DNA of 64,000 nt, from the NCBI GenBank assembly GCA_018292915.2, contig JACVVK020000533.1, positions 75,001 to 139,000 on the forward strand. Reading direction: 5' to 3'. The notes beneath the pieces were generated by a model. The model saw nothing but the letters and a program-made list of their open reading frames with translations. It ran no database searches and was not told the DNA's origin. Position 1 is the stretch's first letter. Every line of letters starts with the position of its first letter. Position numbers and translations under genes: made by a program. Positions 1 through 10,000 of the stretch are shown here, in pieces. The stretch comes from Batillaria attramentaria. Taxonomy: Eukaryota > Mollusca > Gastropoda > Batillariidae.

Positions 1-140
1 AATGTTAACACGCCTCCACCTAAGGATTTGCTGATCAATAAAAGCAGCAAACATAACGTAGTTTAATAATTTGCGTTCCGTGATAATTTAATGAGAACTC
101 CCGAACAATGCGGTGCTGACCTTGACCTCGAGTGCGCGCG

Positions 141-620
141 AGGTACAGGCGCGTGATTTGCAAGAATGGCGTGAACATTTGCGCATCATGTGCTCTTCTT
201 TTGTGCAGCGTTGCACTCACGAGTCACTTTGAGCACTGCTGTGTCGGATGGAAACAAGGAGGAAAAGTGAGTTTTTTACCCGGTAAAATGATGACATTTA
301 TTAAGTGGAAGTCATAATATTAAATGGAATTAGGCATACAGTCCCCCTTGGCCGATTTCAGGTTTTTTTTTTATTGCCATAAGTTCTCAATAAATTCTCA
401 TGGATTTTTATTCAATCATCTAAAGTCGAAGTTGTAGGCGTACTAATATTATGACTCCCACTTACAAAATGTCATCATTTTACCATAAGCACTCATTTTT
501 TCCGCCCTGTTTCCATCCGACACAGCAGTGCCCAAAGTGACTGAGTACAAAGCTGCACAAAAGAAGAGCACATGATACGCAAACGTGCACGCCATTCTTG
601 CAAATCACGCGCCTGTACCT
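141..620. mobile_element. Foldback (long inverted repeat) element
   Basis: Bases about 141-322 reappear inverted at about 447-620, with some substitutions and small indels, around a loop of about 120 bases. Both arms can be read as the same small ORF on opposite strands, sharing YRRVICKNGV, which is a by-product of the inversion. There is no transposase. It is probably a non-autonomous foldback or MITE-type element just upstream of the Rab exons. I could not define a target duplication. Confidence 0.7.
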
Positions 621-727
621 GGAATGTGTAAGACGAGATGAGGAGTGCGGGGAGTGCTCCTTATTTCCCACATTCGCCTACAACTTTCTGCAGTTAACGA
701 CAGTCTGCAGTTAGCGACGCCACAGTG

Positions 728-1370
728 GACTTTGTTATCACCTCTGTCTCTACCTCAAGGGGACAGGTAAACTCCTCTCTTTGTTTGTTTGTTTGTTTGT
801 TTGAAATCTTGACACTGCGGCCAGGAGAGATACCGCACCATCACGACCAGATACTGTCTGTCTGTCTGTCTGTAAACAGTCCGCTATCTGTCTGTCCTAT
901 AGGTATGGGACACTGCCGGCCAGGAGAGATACCGCACCATCACGACCAGTTACTACCGCGGTGCTATGGGCATCATCATCGTGTATGACGTCACGGACAG
1001 AGAAACGGCGGATAACGTCAGTAGGTGGGTTGAGGAGTGTCAACGTTACGCTAACGAAGACATCGTGATTGTGGTGGTGGGGACAAAGTCAGACATGAAG
1101 GACGGCGCTGTGGACTACGTCTCTATAGACGACATGAAAACCAAGGAGGCCCTGAGTGACGTAGTAGAGGGATTTTTCGAGGTCAGCGCCAAGACCGGAC
1201 AAGGCGTGAATGCCGCCTTTAATTGTCTGACGGACGCTCTGGTTGCTAAGCGACTGGAGACGAAAAATAATATCAGAGGAGCGACCGTGAAGGTTGGAAA
1301 GAAAGAATCGTCTATTTCTCTAGCGCAGTCACGTGATGAAAGTAATACAAAGAAAAAGAAATGTTGCTAG
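728..1370 (+). CDS. Rab-family small GTPase, 3' part (last two exons seen)
   Basis: This is a membrane-trafficking GTPase of the Rab1/Rab8 type. The last exon runs 903-1370 and starts after an AG at 901-902. It encodes the G3 box WDTAGQE, then RYRTITTSYYRGAMGIIIVYDVTD, the G4 box GTKSD, the G5 box EVSAKTG, and a basic tail ending KKKKCC, a double-cysteine geranylgeranylation signal for membrane attachment. A preceding exon is likely at about 725-766 (DFVITSVSTSRGQ, then a GT donor at 767) and joins in phase 0. The join is about four residues shorter than usual Rabs between DF and WDTAG, so that boundary is uncertain. The exons for the P-loop (G1) and switch I lie outside the window or were not found. 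G4 is TKxD rather than the NKxD usual for Rabs. TKxD is normal in Rho proteins, so function is plausible. The intron 767-902 holds a partial copy of the exon start. A degraded paralogue lies at 7736-8024. Confidence 0.8.
808..855 (+). repeat. Partial duplicate of the Rab exon start
   Basis: About 40 bases covering the GACACTG..GGCCAGGAGAGATAC segment and the following ACCGCACCATCACGACCAG segment recur at 909-950 in the true exon. This copy has an altered reading frame (TGCGGCC for TGCCGGCC, one base fewer) and is followed by TCTG repeats. It is a non-functional tandem copy inside the intron. Confidence 0.7.
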
Positions 1371-1599
1371 CAACTACGTAGTACAGTGTAAAGGGTAGCC
1401 CTGGACAGCCTAAAACAATCCGTTTATGTCTTTATGTTTTTCATTTTAACCGCAAACCCAGACTCAATAAATACATCATATGATTTCTGTTGATTTTGTG
1501 TTTTGCAATCTTGTTTGGGGGGAAAAATACTTGAGAGATACGCGAAGAGGAGGAGGGGGAGGGGGGTAATAGATACTAATAGGTAATAGATTAAATGAT

Positions 1600-2390
1600 A
1601 ATTAATTTTGGTCGCCGGGCAGTAGCGACACTCCAGACCCTGTGCGGATCAACGGAAAAGTAGTGGAGAGGGTTGATTCGTATAGGTATCTCGGTGTCGT
1701 ACTTGACAACAAACTGAACTGGCAGGAAAACATTAACTCTCTGGTTACAAAAGTCCAGCCTCGGCTGTATTGCCTCAGAAAACTAAAATCCTTTGATGTC
1801 CGCTGTGATATTTTACAAAGTTTTTATTCTTCCACTATTAGCAGCGTTTTGACTTTTGGGGCAGTGTGTTGGGGAGGGAACCTAACTTCTAGGGAAAAGG
1901 GGCGGGTGAGGAAAGCGGGGGGAGTGGTCGGCAGGCGGCAGGCGGACATCGATACGCTCTACCACCGACGACTGACGGACAAAACTTCGACCATACTGAC
2001 TGATGACACTCACCCCTTGAGGTCTGAGTTTGACGATCGACGCATCGACAGAAGTGGTAGGTGGAGAATGCCTGCCGCACGCACAGAAAGATACAAGCGG
2101 TCATTCCTCCCGCGGGCCATCACCACAGCAAATGGTTTTTACAAGAGGGGACAATTTAACGAAAGTGATACCTTTTAGAGTTTTTCGGTTATTAATCCAT
2201 TTTGTATTTACTTGTTTGTATACATTTAAGTTTTTATTTTTAGGGAGTGCGTGAATGTGTGTGTGCATCAGAGTGAGTGGGTGCTTGTGGGAATGTGATT
2301 TTTTTTTTTTTTAATCAAAGGAGGTGGAGCAAGCATTGTAATTTCCCTTTTATGGGATTGAATAAAATATCTGATGTCTTATGTCTGTAC
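1600..2390 (+). mobile_element. LINE 3' end: reverse transcriptase C-terminal fragment
   Basis: An open frame from about 1646 to the stop ending at 2178 shows the conserved C-terminal region of non-LTR reverse transcriptases: SYRYLGVVLDNKLNW, then TKVQPRLYCLRKLKSFDV, then FYSSTISSVLTFGAVCWGG. The downstream HPLRSEFDDRRIDRSGRWR and RYKRSFLPRAI match the usual tail of such ORF2 proteins. It is followed by a 3' UTR, and AATAAAATATCTGATGTC at about 2361 looks like the short terminal repeat tail of RTE/L2-like LINEs. The element is 5'-truncated: no catalytic YxDD and no endonuclease remain. The family assignment within non-LTR elements is uncertain. Confidence 0.75.
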
Positions 2391-2628
2391 TTGAGACCCA
2401 GATGACAATCACGATGGAAGGGGAGGGATCGGGGAAAACATGGTGGTGTTTTCCAATAGACCGTTCAGTTGAGTTTGTTTGTAAATTAAATGTTTGGAGA
2501 CACATGCAGGAGTACACTTGTATGATAATCGAATTAAACCTGTTGATCCCCCCCCCCCCCACCCCCGAAACTGCAGCGTTTGACAGTGCACATACTTCAA
2601 TGAAAGGGAAGTAAACCACACAATATAC

Positions 2629-3679
2629 GCGATAGACTCCAGAGTGCAGTCCCTTTTCGGCGGGGCGTGAAAATGTGACTGCTTACAGCCACAGACGTAT
2701 AGATCTAATACGTCGATGCTTACAGCCAGCGCCATTTTCAAAAATGGCGAAATTTTTTTTTTTTAGAAAAGCGAAGACTTGTGCGTCATATGATTCGATT
2801 TAAAACGAAGTCTTGAATATCCGACCACTTTTCGTTTGGGCAAAATCTTTGCCAGCGGACAATTATTATTGCGCTTTGATGGCACTGTTTACGTGGTACT
2901 CTGATCCAACAGGATGTGAGTGAACGGCAAGGGGGTTGCACTCTGACAGGCCAAGGTGCACTCTCTGGGGCACAGAGTCTTTCAGTGGAAAGTACCTCTG
3001 TGCACGGTGGGGAAATGGCGCTCACTGCGCTACCGTGACGAGCCTAAATTGTCTCGGTGCTCTCAAACACAAGGTCGCGCACTATGTCATCCTTGACCAG
3101 CTTTGAACCCAGAGGGATCCTCAATGGCGCAAGTGATGGCAGGCTGTCTTCAGAGTGAAAGCAGGCGTGTTTCTGAATCAGAGACATACATAACATGTCT
3201 CTGTCTGAATGGACAGATCTAAATTACATTCCGCAGTCCGAGCACGGGTGTGTTTGCTTTTGTAATCGTCTCTTATTCCACCACAAGGCAGGTACGTGAT
3301 CGTCTGCACCGTGCAATAATACTTGCCTGTAGAGTGCAACGCCCACTCTCTGGGGCACAGAGTCTTTCAGTGGAAAGTACCTCTGTGCACAGTGGGGAAA
3401 TGGCGCTCACTGCGCTACCGTGACGGGCCTAAATTGTCTCGGTGCTCTCAAACACAAGGTCGCGCACTATGTCATCCTTGACCAGCTTTGAACCCAGAGG
3501 GATCCTCAATGGCGCAAGTGATGGCAGGCTGTCTTCAGAGTGAAAGTAGGCGTGTTTCTAAATCAGAGACATACATAACATGTCTCTGTCTGAATGGACA
3601 GATCTATTATTACATTCAGTCTTAGAGCACGGGTGTGTATGCTTTTGTAATCGTCTCTTATTCCACCACAAGGAAGGTA
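2629..3679. repeat. Left arm of a modular A/B repeat (A+, B-, B-)
   Basis: This arm contains module A forward (2629-2947), then module B inverted (2962-3345), then a second inverted B (3348-3677) broken by a mobile element at 3678. Module A begins with CCAGAGTGCAGTCCC and has an internal hairpin, CGCCATTTT/AAAATGGCG. Module B contains GCACGGTGCAGACGATCACG. The same modules appear inverted at 6614-7620 and as A+B+ at 16428-17076. No coding capacity was recognised. Confidence 0.85.
2680..2727. mobile_element. 26-bp palindromic micro-insertion with 11-bp target duplication
   Basis: A near-palindrome (2691-2716, core ACGTATAGATCTAATACGTC) sits inside module A between two copies of TGCTTACAGCC (2680-2690 and 2717-2727). 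The other module A copies, for example at about 16475-16485, have a single TGCTTACAGCC, so they are the empty site. A sister palindrome lies at 15843-15869. Confidence 0.8.
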
Positions 3680-4128
3680 CAGTGGACGCCGGATATAAGC
3701 AACTCGGATATAAGAAAACTCGGTTATTGCCAACGAATTTTTTTCCCCCGGCCAAACTCTTCTTTATTATGTATTACAAAAACTCGGATACAAGAAACTC
3801 GCTTATAAGAAAACTCGGTTTTAGGAAAGCAAATTTCTTGTCCCGCTTGATACAAAAACTCGGATATAAGAAACCGAAAGTACATTTCCAAGAAAATTTC
3901 ACTCATTGTAAGAAACCGAAAGTACATTTCCAAGAAAAATTCACTCATTCTAAGAAAACAGTTCAGGTCTGACGTCACTTAGGACAGGCACATGATGGCG
4001 CATGATTTTCTTTTCTTGAATTGGTTCTTTACCGTTGTGTTCCGTGCAAAATTGAATGTTGGCAAGAAGAAAAAATACGAGATGCATTTTTGTTGTTCTA
4101 TTGTTATATGTTGTTTTTATTATTATTA

Positions 4129-4466
4129 TTTTTTTTTTTTGCCTGAATGGGAGCTCAGTCTCTCTCTCTCTCTCTCTCACTCTCTCTGTATGTCTGTCTC
4201 TGTCTACAGGGCTCGCGTTAAGGAGAATAAAAGTATCAGTATTAGACTAACTGTTGATCAATTCCTTTCTTTGACAATATACGTGGTCCATCTTTCCTCC
4301 ATTCCCCCTTCCCCCTCCCAACAGAAAAAAACTAATTTGCAGCTTTTTTCAGCCAAATTAGACACGGAAAGCATCGCATATCATACTCTAATGGGACGAG
4401 TGTTTTATACATGTAGATCAAAAGTTGATACATAATGCACTTTTAATATATCCTATAAATACAAGG

Positions 4467-4508
<42 letters not shown>

Positions 4509-4610
4509 CTTAGTTCTTTTTTGTTTGTTTGTTTGTTTGTTTGGTTGGTTGGTTGGTTGGTTGGTTGGTTTGGTTGTTTGTTTTTTTTCTTTTTGTTTTG
4601 TTTTTTCTTG
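4129..4610. repeat. Simple repeats: poly(T), (TC)n, (TTTG)n and (GGTT)n
   Basis: There are TC runs at 4158-4198 and 4472-4506, then TTTG and GGTT runs at about 4520-4590. All lie inside the pogo-like element. No gene is visible here. Confidence 0.9.
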
Positions 4611-5133
4611 CCACATGACCGCCAGCGCTACAGTTGGGAAGCAAAAACAGTATTTTCATGTTCAAACAAAAACATCTGACATTGAAGGACACAAGCGCAC
4701 TGGTGTATATTAACTCTACACATATATATTCTGTGCAGGTCTTTAAGAGAAACCAGATACAGTCAAACACGCTTAAGCCGAACTCGCCCGGGGAATGAAA
4801 AATCGTTTCGCTTATCCGAGTTTCTGCATATCCGAGTTCGGATAAGCCAAACCTTTCCCGAGAAATTACCCTGCAGTTCGGCTTAAGCGAGTTTTTTCAG
4901 AATAAGTTGTAAAATCACTAGGAATGTTTGTAAAAAGTATTTTAAAAGAGAATATCTTTGCTTCCCTTTGTAATTGAAACACCGAATTGATAATTTTGCG
5001 AAAGTTTGTAGACGTGTATGCTGCTTTTCTGTGGGCAAATGTATATATGTATATGCAAATGTGTATAATGGCAACGGTCTGAGAGAGACACGGGTCGAGC
5101 TTATTGATTCCTGAGACTAGTAACACAGACAAA

Positions 5134-5137
<4 letters not shown>

Positions 5138-5196
<59 letters not shown>

Positions 5197-5288
5197 AAAT
5201 GAATAAGATCAAAACAGTGACAAGTTACAAGTGCTTTCTTTAGTGGGGCTTTATTAAAAAAAAAAAACAACCTGTAAAACTAAATGGT

Positions 5289-5341
<53 letters not shown>

Positions 5342-5465
5342 ACACACAAATGCGCGCGCATTACTGTACGCACAAATCAATGCACGCTCCACTCCGTTCC
5401 TGCACTCCTCCCCCACCCCCACCCCCTCACCTCCACCCCTCCCCCACCCTCACACACACACCGTG

Positions 5466-5527
<62 letters not shown>

Positions 5528-5576
5528 GCTTCTATACGCACAAGCCAATGCACGCTCCATCTCTCCCCCCCCCCCC

Positions 5577-5614
<38 letters not shown>
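5138..5614. repeat. (TG)n and (AC)n microsatellites
   Basis: A (TG)n run at 5138-5194 faces (AC)n runs at 5289-5338, 5467-5521 and 5579-5614, so this stretch can fold back on itself. C-rich linkers separate them. The ORFs here are repeat artefacts. Confidence 0.95.
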
Positions 5615-5616
<2 letters not shown>

Positions 5617-5841
5617 GGAGACTGCATGTTACACACTCCCTCCCCTACACACCCCAAAAGAAACAATCGTGCACGCACAAATCTAAGCCCGAGCGCACAT
5701 CCTTTCGACTAGCCCATAAACCACGCCCATCGCAAATCTCCCAAAGTTACCTTTCGACATGCCCCTTCCCTGTGCCCCTCGGCCATCCCGTCTCTAACCC
5801 TGAACCCACCACCTAATTCACGCACGCAAACTTACAGGGGA

Positions 5842-6034
5842 GGCTATTATGGAGGGAACTCGTACAGGTCTATTTTTAGACGGTAAGGGTTAGGGTTAGG
5901 GTTAGTCTTAGGGTTAGGCTTAGGGTTAGGGTTTGGATAGGGTTTGAACGCGCTATCGGGCGTTTCCGGAATCCCGTGATCTCAGGTGACGTCCGTCTAA
6001 AAATAGACCTGTACGAGTTCCCTCCATCATAGCC
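5842..6034. mobile_element. MITE with 42-bp TIRs enclosing TTAGGG repeats
   Basis: The arms 5842-5883 and 5993-6034 are inverted copies with a single mismatch (41 of 42). Between them, 5884-5945 is a run of TTAGGG and variants (TTAGTC, TTAGGC), that is, animal telomere-type repeats. The remaining centre (GCGCTATCGGGCG..) is unique. No coding capacity. Confidence 0.85.
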
Positions 6035-6613
6035 TTCACCCAAATTACCACTCTTTCTGTCCAAACAATGGCGCCTGCAAAACATGTGGCACGCGTCATC
6101 AGTTTCCCGCATACTGAAAAACAGGTGACGTGTTCGTTTCCATAGGATAATTATAGCCGTGACGAAATATGTTTATCTTCCCGACGTGTTTTTCAAGCAA
6201 AAATTAAAAAAGTCTCTCCGACAGTGTTTAGAGTTCGGCTTATCTCTCAAAAATCACGTTTGAGATATCCGTGTTTGAGTTAGCTATTTTTTGACAGAGT
6301 TTTGCTTATCCGAATTAGAAATAGTCTTACAAAGAGGGGGGTCTGGCGGGGAATTGGTTTTGGTTTCTGTTATCCGAGTTTTTTGCTTAAGCGTGTTTCG
6401 TTTAGGCGAGTGCGGCTGTATTTCTTAATTTAATGCAAAACATACATGAACTGAGAAAAAAGAAATGTTTTAAACCTTTTTTTCACTGAACTCGGTTATA
6501 AGAAATATTTTTCAAAATACTTTCCTATATCCGACTTTCAGATATAAGAAAACTCGGATATAAGAAACCAAAAAATTCACCCCCCTCGAGTTTCTTATAA
6601 CCGGCGTATACTG

Positions 6614-7620
6614 TACGTGATCGTCTGCACCGTGCAATAATACTTGCCTGTAGAGTGCAACACCCTTGCCTGTCAGAGTGCAACCCCCTTGCCGTTTACT
6701 CACATCCTGTTGGATCAGTGTACCACGTAAACAGTGCCATCAAAGCGCAACAGTAATTGTCCGCTGGCAAAGATTTTGCCCAAACGAAAAGTGGTCGGAT
6801 ATTCAAGACTTCGTTTCAAATCGAATCATATGACACACAAGTCTCTGCTTTTCTAAAAAAAATTCGCCATTTTTTAAAATGTCGCTGGGTGTAAGCAGTC
6901 ACATTTTCACGCCCCGCCGAAAAGGGACTGCACTCTGGAGTCTATGCAACGCCCTGTCAGAGTGCAACCCCTTTGCCGTTCACTCACATCCTGTTGGATC
7001 AGTGTACCACGTAAACAGTGCCATCAAAGCGCAACAGTAATTGTCCGCTGGCAAAGATTTTGCACAAACGAAAAGTGGTCGGATATTCAAGACTTCGTTT
7101 CAAATCGAATCATATGTCAAACAAGTCTTCGCTTTTCTAAAAAAAATTCGACATTTTTGAAAATGGCGCTGGGTGTAAGCAGTCACATTTTCACGCCCCG
7201 CCGAAAAGGGACTGCACTCTGGAGTCTAGCCAAGGTGTTGCACTCTACAGGCAAGTATTATTGCACGGTGCAGACGATCACGTACCTGCCTTGTGGTGGA
7301 ATAAGAGACGATTACAAAAGCATACACACCCGTGCTCTAGGACTGAATGTAATATAGATCTGTCCATTCAGACAGAGACATGTTATGTATGTCTCTGATT
7401 CAGAAACACGCCTACTTTCACTCTGAAGACAGCCTGCCATCACTTGCGCCACTGAGGATCCCTCTGGGTTCAAAGCTGGTCAAGGATGACTTAGTGCGCG
7501 ACCTTGTGTTTGAGAGCACCGAGACAATTTAGGCCCGTCACGGTAGCGCAGTGAGCGCCATTTCCCCACTGTGCACAGAGGTACTTTCCACTGAAAGACT
7601 CTGTGCCCCAGAGAGTGTAC
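6614..7620. repeat. Right arm of the A/B repeat (B-, A-, A-, B+)
   Basis: The tail of the interrupted inverted B (6614-6658) is followed by two inverted A modules (6660-6946 and 6947-7229) and a forward B (7230-7620). With the left arm this makes a large imperfect palindrome centred on the pogo-like insertion. Confidence 0.85.
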
Positions 7621-7701
7621 TTTCCACTGAAAGAGTGGAGTGACCCTTATTCGTATTGCCTCCCTTTCTGTCAGTGGCTGTAACCACAAGAATGACAGCG
7701 A

Positions 7702-7705
<4 letters not shown>

Positions 7706-7735
<30 letters not shown>
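7706..7735 (+). repeat. (AC)n microsatellite
   Basis: A 30-base CA run abuts the broken 5' edge of the Rab paralogue. Slippage or rearrangement here may have removed the upstream part. Confidence 0.95.
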
Positions 7736-7738
<3 letters not shown>

Positions 7739-8024
7739 GACGTAGTGATTGTTGTGGTCGGTACCAAATCTGACTTGAAAGACAAAGCCGAGGATTACGT
7801 CAGAACAGATGACGTCAAAATCTATGACATACTGAAAGACAAAGTGGAAAGATTTTTTTGAGGTGAGCGGTAAAACGGGTGACGGGGTGGAGGAGGTGTT
7901 TCAGTGTGTGACTGACGTTGTGGTTGCCAAGAAACTAGAGAAAGAAAGCAGTGTTAAAGGTGCTGCAGTCAACTTACATAAGAAAGAGGGAGACGAGTGC
8001 ACTGCCACAAAGAAATGTTGCTAA
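7736..8024 (+). pseudogene. Truncated, frameshifted Rab GTPase exon
   Basis: The reading DVVIVVVGTKSDLKDKAEDYV and, in the next frame, EVSGKTGDGVEEVFQCVTDVVVAKKLEKE to a terminal ATKKCC align along their whole length with the last exon at 903-1370. The frame breaks at a run of seven T (7852-7858), where the intact gene has FFEVS, so one extra T causes a premature TGA. The 5' half of the exon, including WDTAGQE, is missing and replaced by a CA run. G4 is again TKSD, and G5 is SGK instead of SAK. It is most likely a tandem duplicate that decayed. A homopolymer sequencing error could explain the frameshift but not the missing half. Confidence 0.8.
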
Positions 8025-8132
8025 GGAATGTTGCCAGTGATTGTTGCTAGGGAACGTTGCTAGGGATTCGTTACCAGGGCCTGTTGCTAAGTAATTTTCT
8101 TAGGGAATGAATCGAGCTGACTGTGAGGGCGA

Positions 8133-8227
8133 GTGTTGTGTGTTGTGTTGTGTTGTGTTGTGTTGTGTTGTGCTGTGTTGTGTTGTGTTGTGTTGTGTTG
8201 TGTTGTGCTGTGTTGTGTTGTGTTGTA
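8133..8227. repeat. (GTGTT)n pentanucleotide repeat
   Basis: Tandem TGTTG units with two TGCTG variants. Confidence 0.95.
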
Positions 8228-8530
8228 TCATGTATTTCATCATGTATACTAGTACTCTATTACTAGTGACTGGATGCCACAAGGTGATTCTCTCTCTCTC
8301 TCTGTATTAACAAGGAGGAACGGCCCCGTCCTACAAAGTTGTTTCTCCAAACTTCATTTTCGTTTGTCTGTTTTGTTGTTATTGTTGCCGGTTCTCCCCT
8401 CTCCAAGTTCTACCAATGACACTAGATCCTCTACGACCTCGACCGATTAGCCACGTGACTGGGGGGTGGGGCCGGGTGGGGGAAGAAGGGAGAGAGAGAG
8501 AGAGAGAGAGGCAGAGAGAGGGAGAGAGGG

Positions 8531-8686
8531 TGGGTGGCTGTTTAGGAGTTTAATGTCCTTTTCCACCACATAAGGGTGATATCAAAGACGGGGCAACGAG
8601 AAAAAGGCCAGCACAAATAGCGGCCGGGATTCGAACTCTCGGCCCAAGCATTGAAAGTCCAACGCTCGGCCACCCTGGTTCCCCAG
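8531..8686 (-). mobile_element. tRNA-derived SINE (family 1)
   Basis: On the minus strand this reads as a tRNA-like head (box B-like GGTTCGAATCCCGGC form) and a body ending in CTTTGATATCACCCTTATG and GGAAAAGGACATTAAACTCC. It is one of about nine related copies in the window. It is bounded by (AG)n. Confidence 0.8.
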
Positions 8687-9075
8687 AGAGAGAGATAGAG
8701 GGAGAGAGAGAGAGAGAGAGCGAGAGACTGACTGACTGACTGAAACGTTTATTTCAGGATAAAGACTTGTAGGCATGGTCTGCCTATCTTACAAGCTGTC
8801 CTGCTCATCTAGAAACACTAAAAAATAAAGGCTAACATGACAAAAAGTATACCAGGCACAAAAGGAGTAAATCTAATAAGAAAACAGAAAAAAATGTAAA
8901 CATGCAAAGATAGAAAGAAGCGCAAGAAATTCTAAGGAAACACATCGGAAAATAGGTGAAGTAGATAGCATGGTGTTTGAAATTGTAGTATACAACATAC
9001 CTTGTAAAAAGGTAACATGTCATAGTGCCATCTGGTAACGAGTAATTTTGCATGGTTCGGATATTGTTCATGGAC

Positions 9076-9848
9076 CTATGACTGACGTAAGTATCTGAGA
9101 AGTTGAGTTTTAAATGAATGAGGCTCCGGGGTACATTTTAAGTATGCTGGCAACTGGTTCCATGAGAGTGACCCAGAGAATGAGAGGCTTGTTTTACAAA
9201 TGTCCAATCTAGGTAATGGTAATTGGAACAGGCCATCTCTTGCGTTGTGTCGCTGACTTGGTTGAAAGAACGTGGTCAGATATGGAGGAGCCTTACAGTG
9301 GACTATCTTGTGCATGAAAACACACCGGTTGAACTCAAGATGCTTGGTAAGGGGGAGGAGTTCGAGCGCTCTAAGTTTTTCTTCAGTGGGTAAGGGCCCA
9401 GGATGTAAAAGCTTTGTACCACGTTTATAGAGAGAATTGATCTTTTTCAAGTGAATATCACCACATTTGTCCCAGAGTTGGGTGTTTGGGTGTTTGGGGG
9501 TTTAACGTCCTTTTCCACCACATATGGGTGATATCAAAGACGGGGCAACGATGAAAAAGCCAGCACAAATATTTGGCCCCAGCCGGGATCGAACTCACGA
9601 CCCGAGCATTAGAAGTCCAACGCTCTACCATTCGACCACCCCGGCTCCCCATTTGTCCCAGAGGTTGGAGGCGTAATCTATATGACTTAAACTTTGCCAC
9701 TGTCGTGGCTAACTATGCGGTTAAGTTTACTTAAAAGAAAAAGATTTTTAGACAGGGTTTTACTAAGTTTTTCTAGGTGCGGCTCCCACTTTAATTGGTC
9801 GTCCATTGTAACGCCCAAAAGGCGATGCGTTGACACTTGGTGTATGGG
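9076..9848 (-). mobile_element. LINE 3' part (reverse transcriptase C-terminus), minus strand
   Basis: The minus-strand frame (9076-9450) encodes SLYKRGTKLLHPGPLPTEEK, LELLPLTKHLEFNRCVFMHKIV and a C-terminal FKTQLLRYLRQS, typical of L2/jockey-like ORF2 ends. It is the continuation of the reverse transcriptase at 12364-13160. The two parts are separated by an inserted LTR-like element, and 9741-9848 duplicates 12364-12471 exactly. A SINE interrupts it at 9478-9649. Confidence 0.75.
9478..9649 (-). mobile_element. tRNA-derived SINE (family 1) with 14-bp target duplication
   Basis: A full family-1 copy on the minus strand. CATTTGTCCCAGAG is present on both sides (9464-9477 and 9650-9663), a clean target-site duplication inside the LINE. 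Confidence 0.9.
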
Positions 9849-9945
9849 TCTGTATTTTTGTATGATGGTGCCACAAAACCCAAGTATTATGTCAGGTCAT
9901 GTTTTTGAATATGTATTCTGCCCGTTTTTGGGCTCTTGATGTACT

Positions 9946-10000
9946 GGTCCCGCCGACACCAATACTCATCATGTTGTGCCAAGATATGGTCGGCGGGACC
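9946..10000. other. Hairpin with perfect 12-bp stem in the terminal repeat
   Basis: GGTCCCGCCGAC (9946-9957) pairs with GTCGGCGGGACC (9989-10000) around a 31-base loop. The hairpin is conserved in the other repeat at 10750-10804. I looked for hammerhead ribozyme core boxes and did not find them. Confidence 0.8.

Larger units (their letters stand above)
4760..6418. mobile_element. Second pogo-like element nested in the first
   Basis: The left end CAGTCAAACACGCTTAAGCC and the right end, read inverted as CAGCCGCACTCG...ACACGCTTAAGC, are flanked by TA (4758-4759, 6419-6420). Subterminal repeats GCTTATCCGAGTT recur near both ends (4800-4890 and 6235-6390). There is no transposase. It contains long (TG)n/(AC)n arrays and the TTAGGG-bearing MITE. 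Confidence 0.75.
3680..6613. mobile_element. Pogo/Tigger-like DNA transposon, non-autonomous
   Basis: The left end CAGTGGACGCCGGATATAAG and the right end (CTTATAACCGGCGTATACTG) are inverted repeats flanked by TA on both sides (3678-3679 and 6614-6615). Further subterminal 'ACTCGGATATAAG' repeats follow inside, as in Tigger/pogo relatives. The host sequence, inverted module B, is uninterrupted at about 3290-3300 (GGTACGTGATCG), which gives the empty site and supports TA duplication. No transposase ORF is visible. The interior is filled by another pogo-like element and microsatellites. Confidence 0.85.

Noticed and set aside
5881..5945. Chromosome end or fusion point because of TTAGGG
   Set aside because: The tract is only ~60 bases and lies between the inverted arms of a MITE, with ordinary sequence on both sides.
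3680..6613. Transposase gene in the pogo-like elements
   Set aside because: No ORF longer than repeat artefacts is present and no DDE-type motifs were seen.
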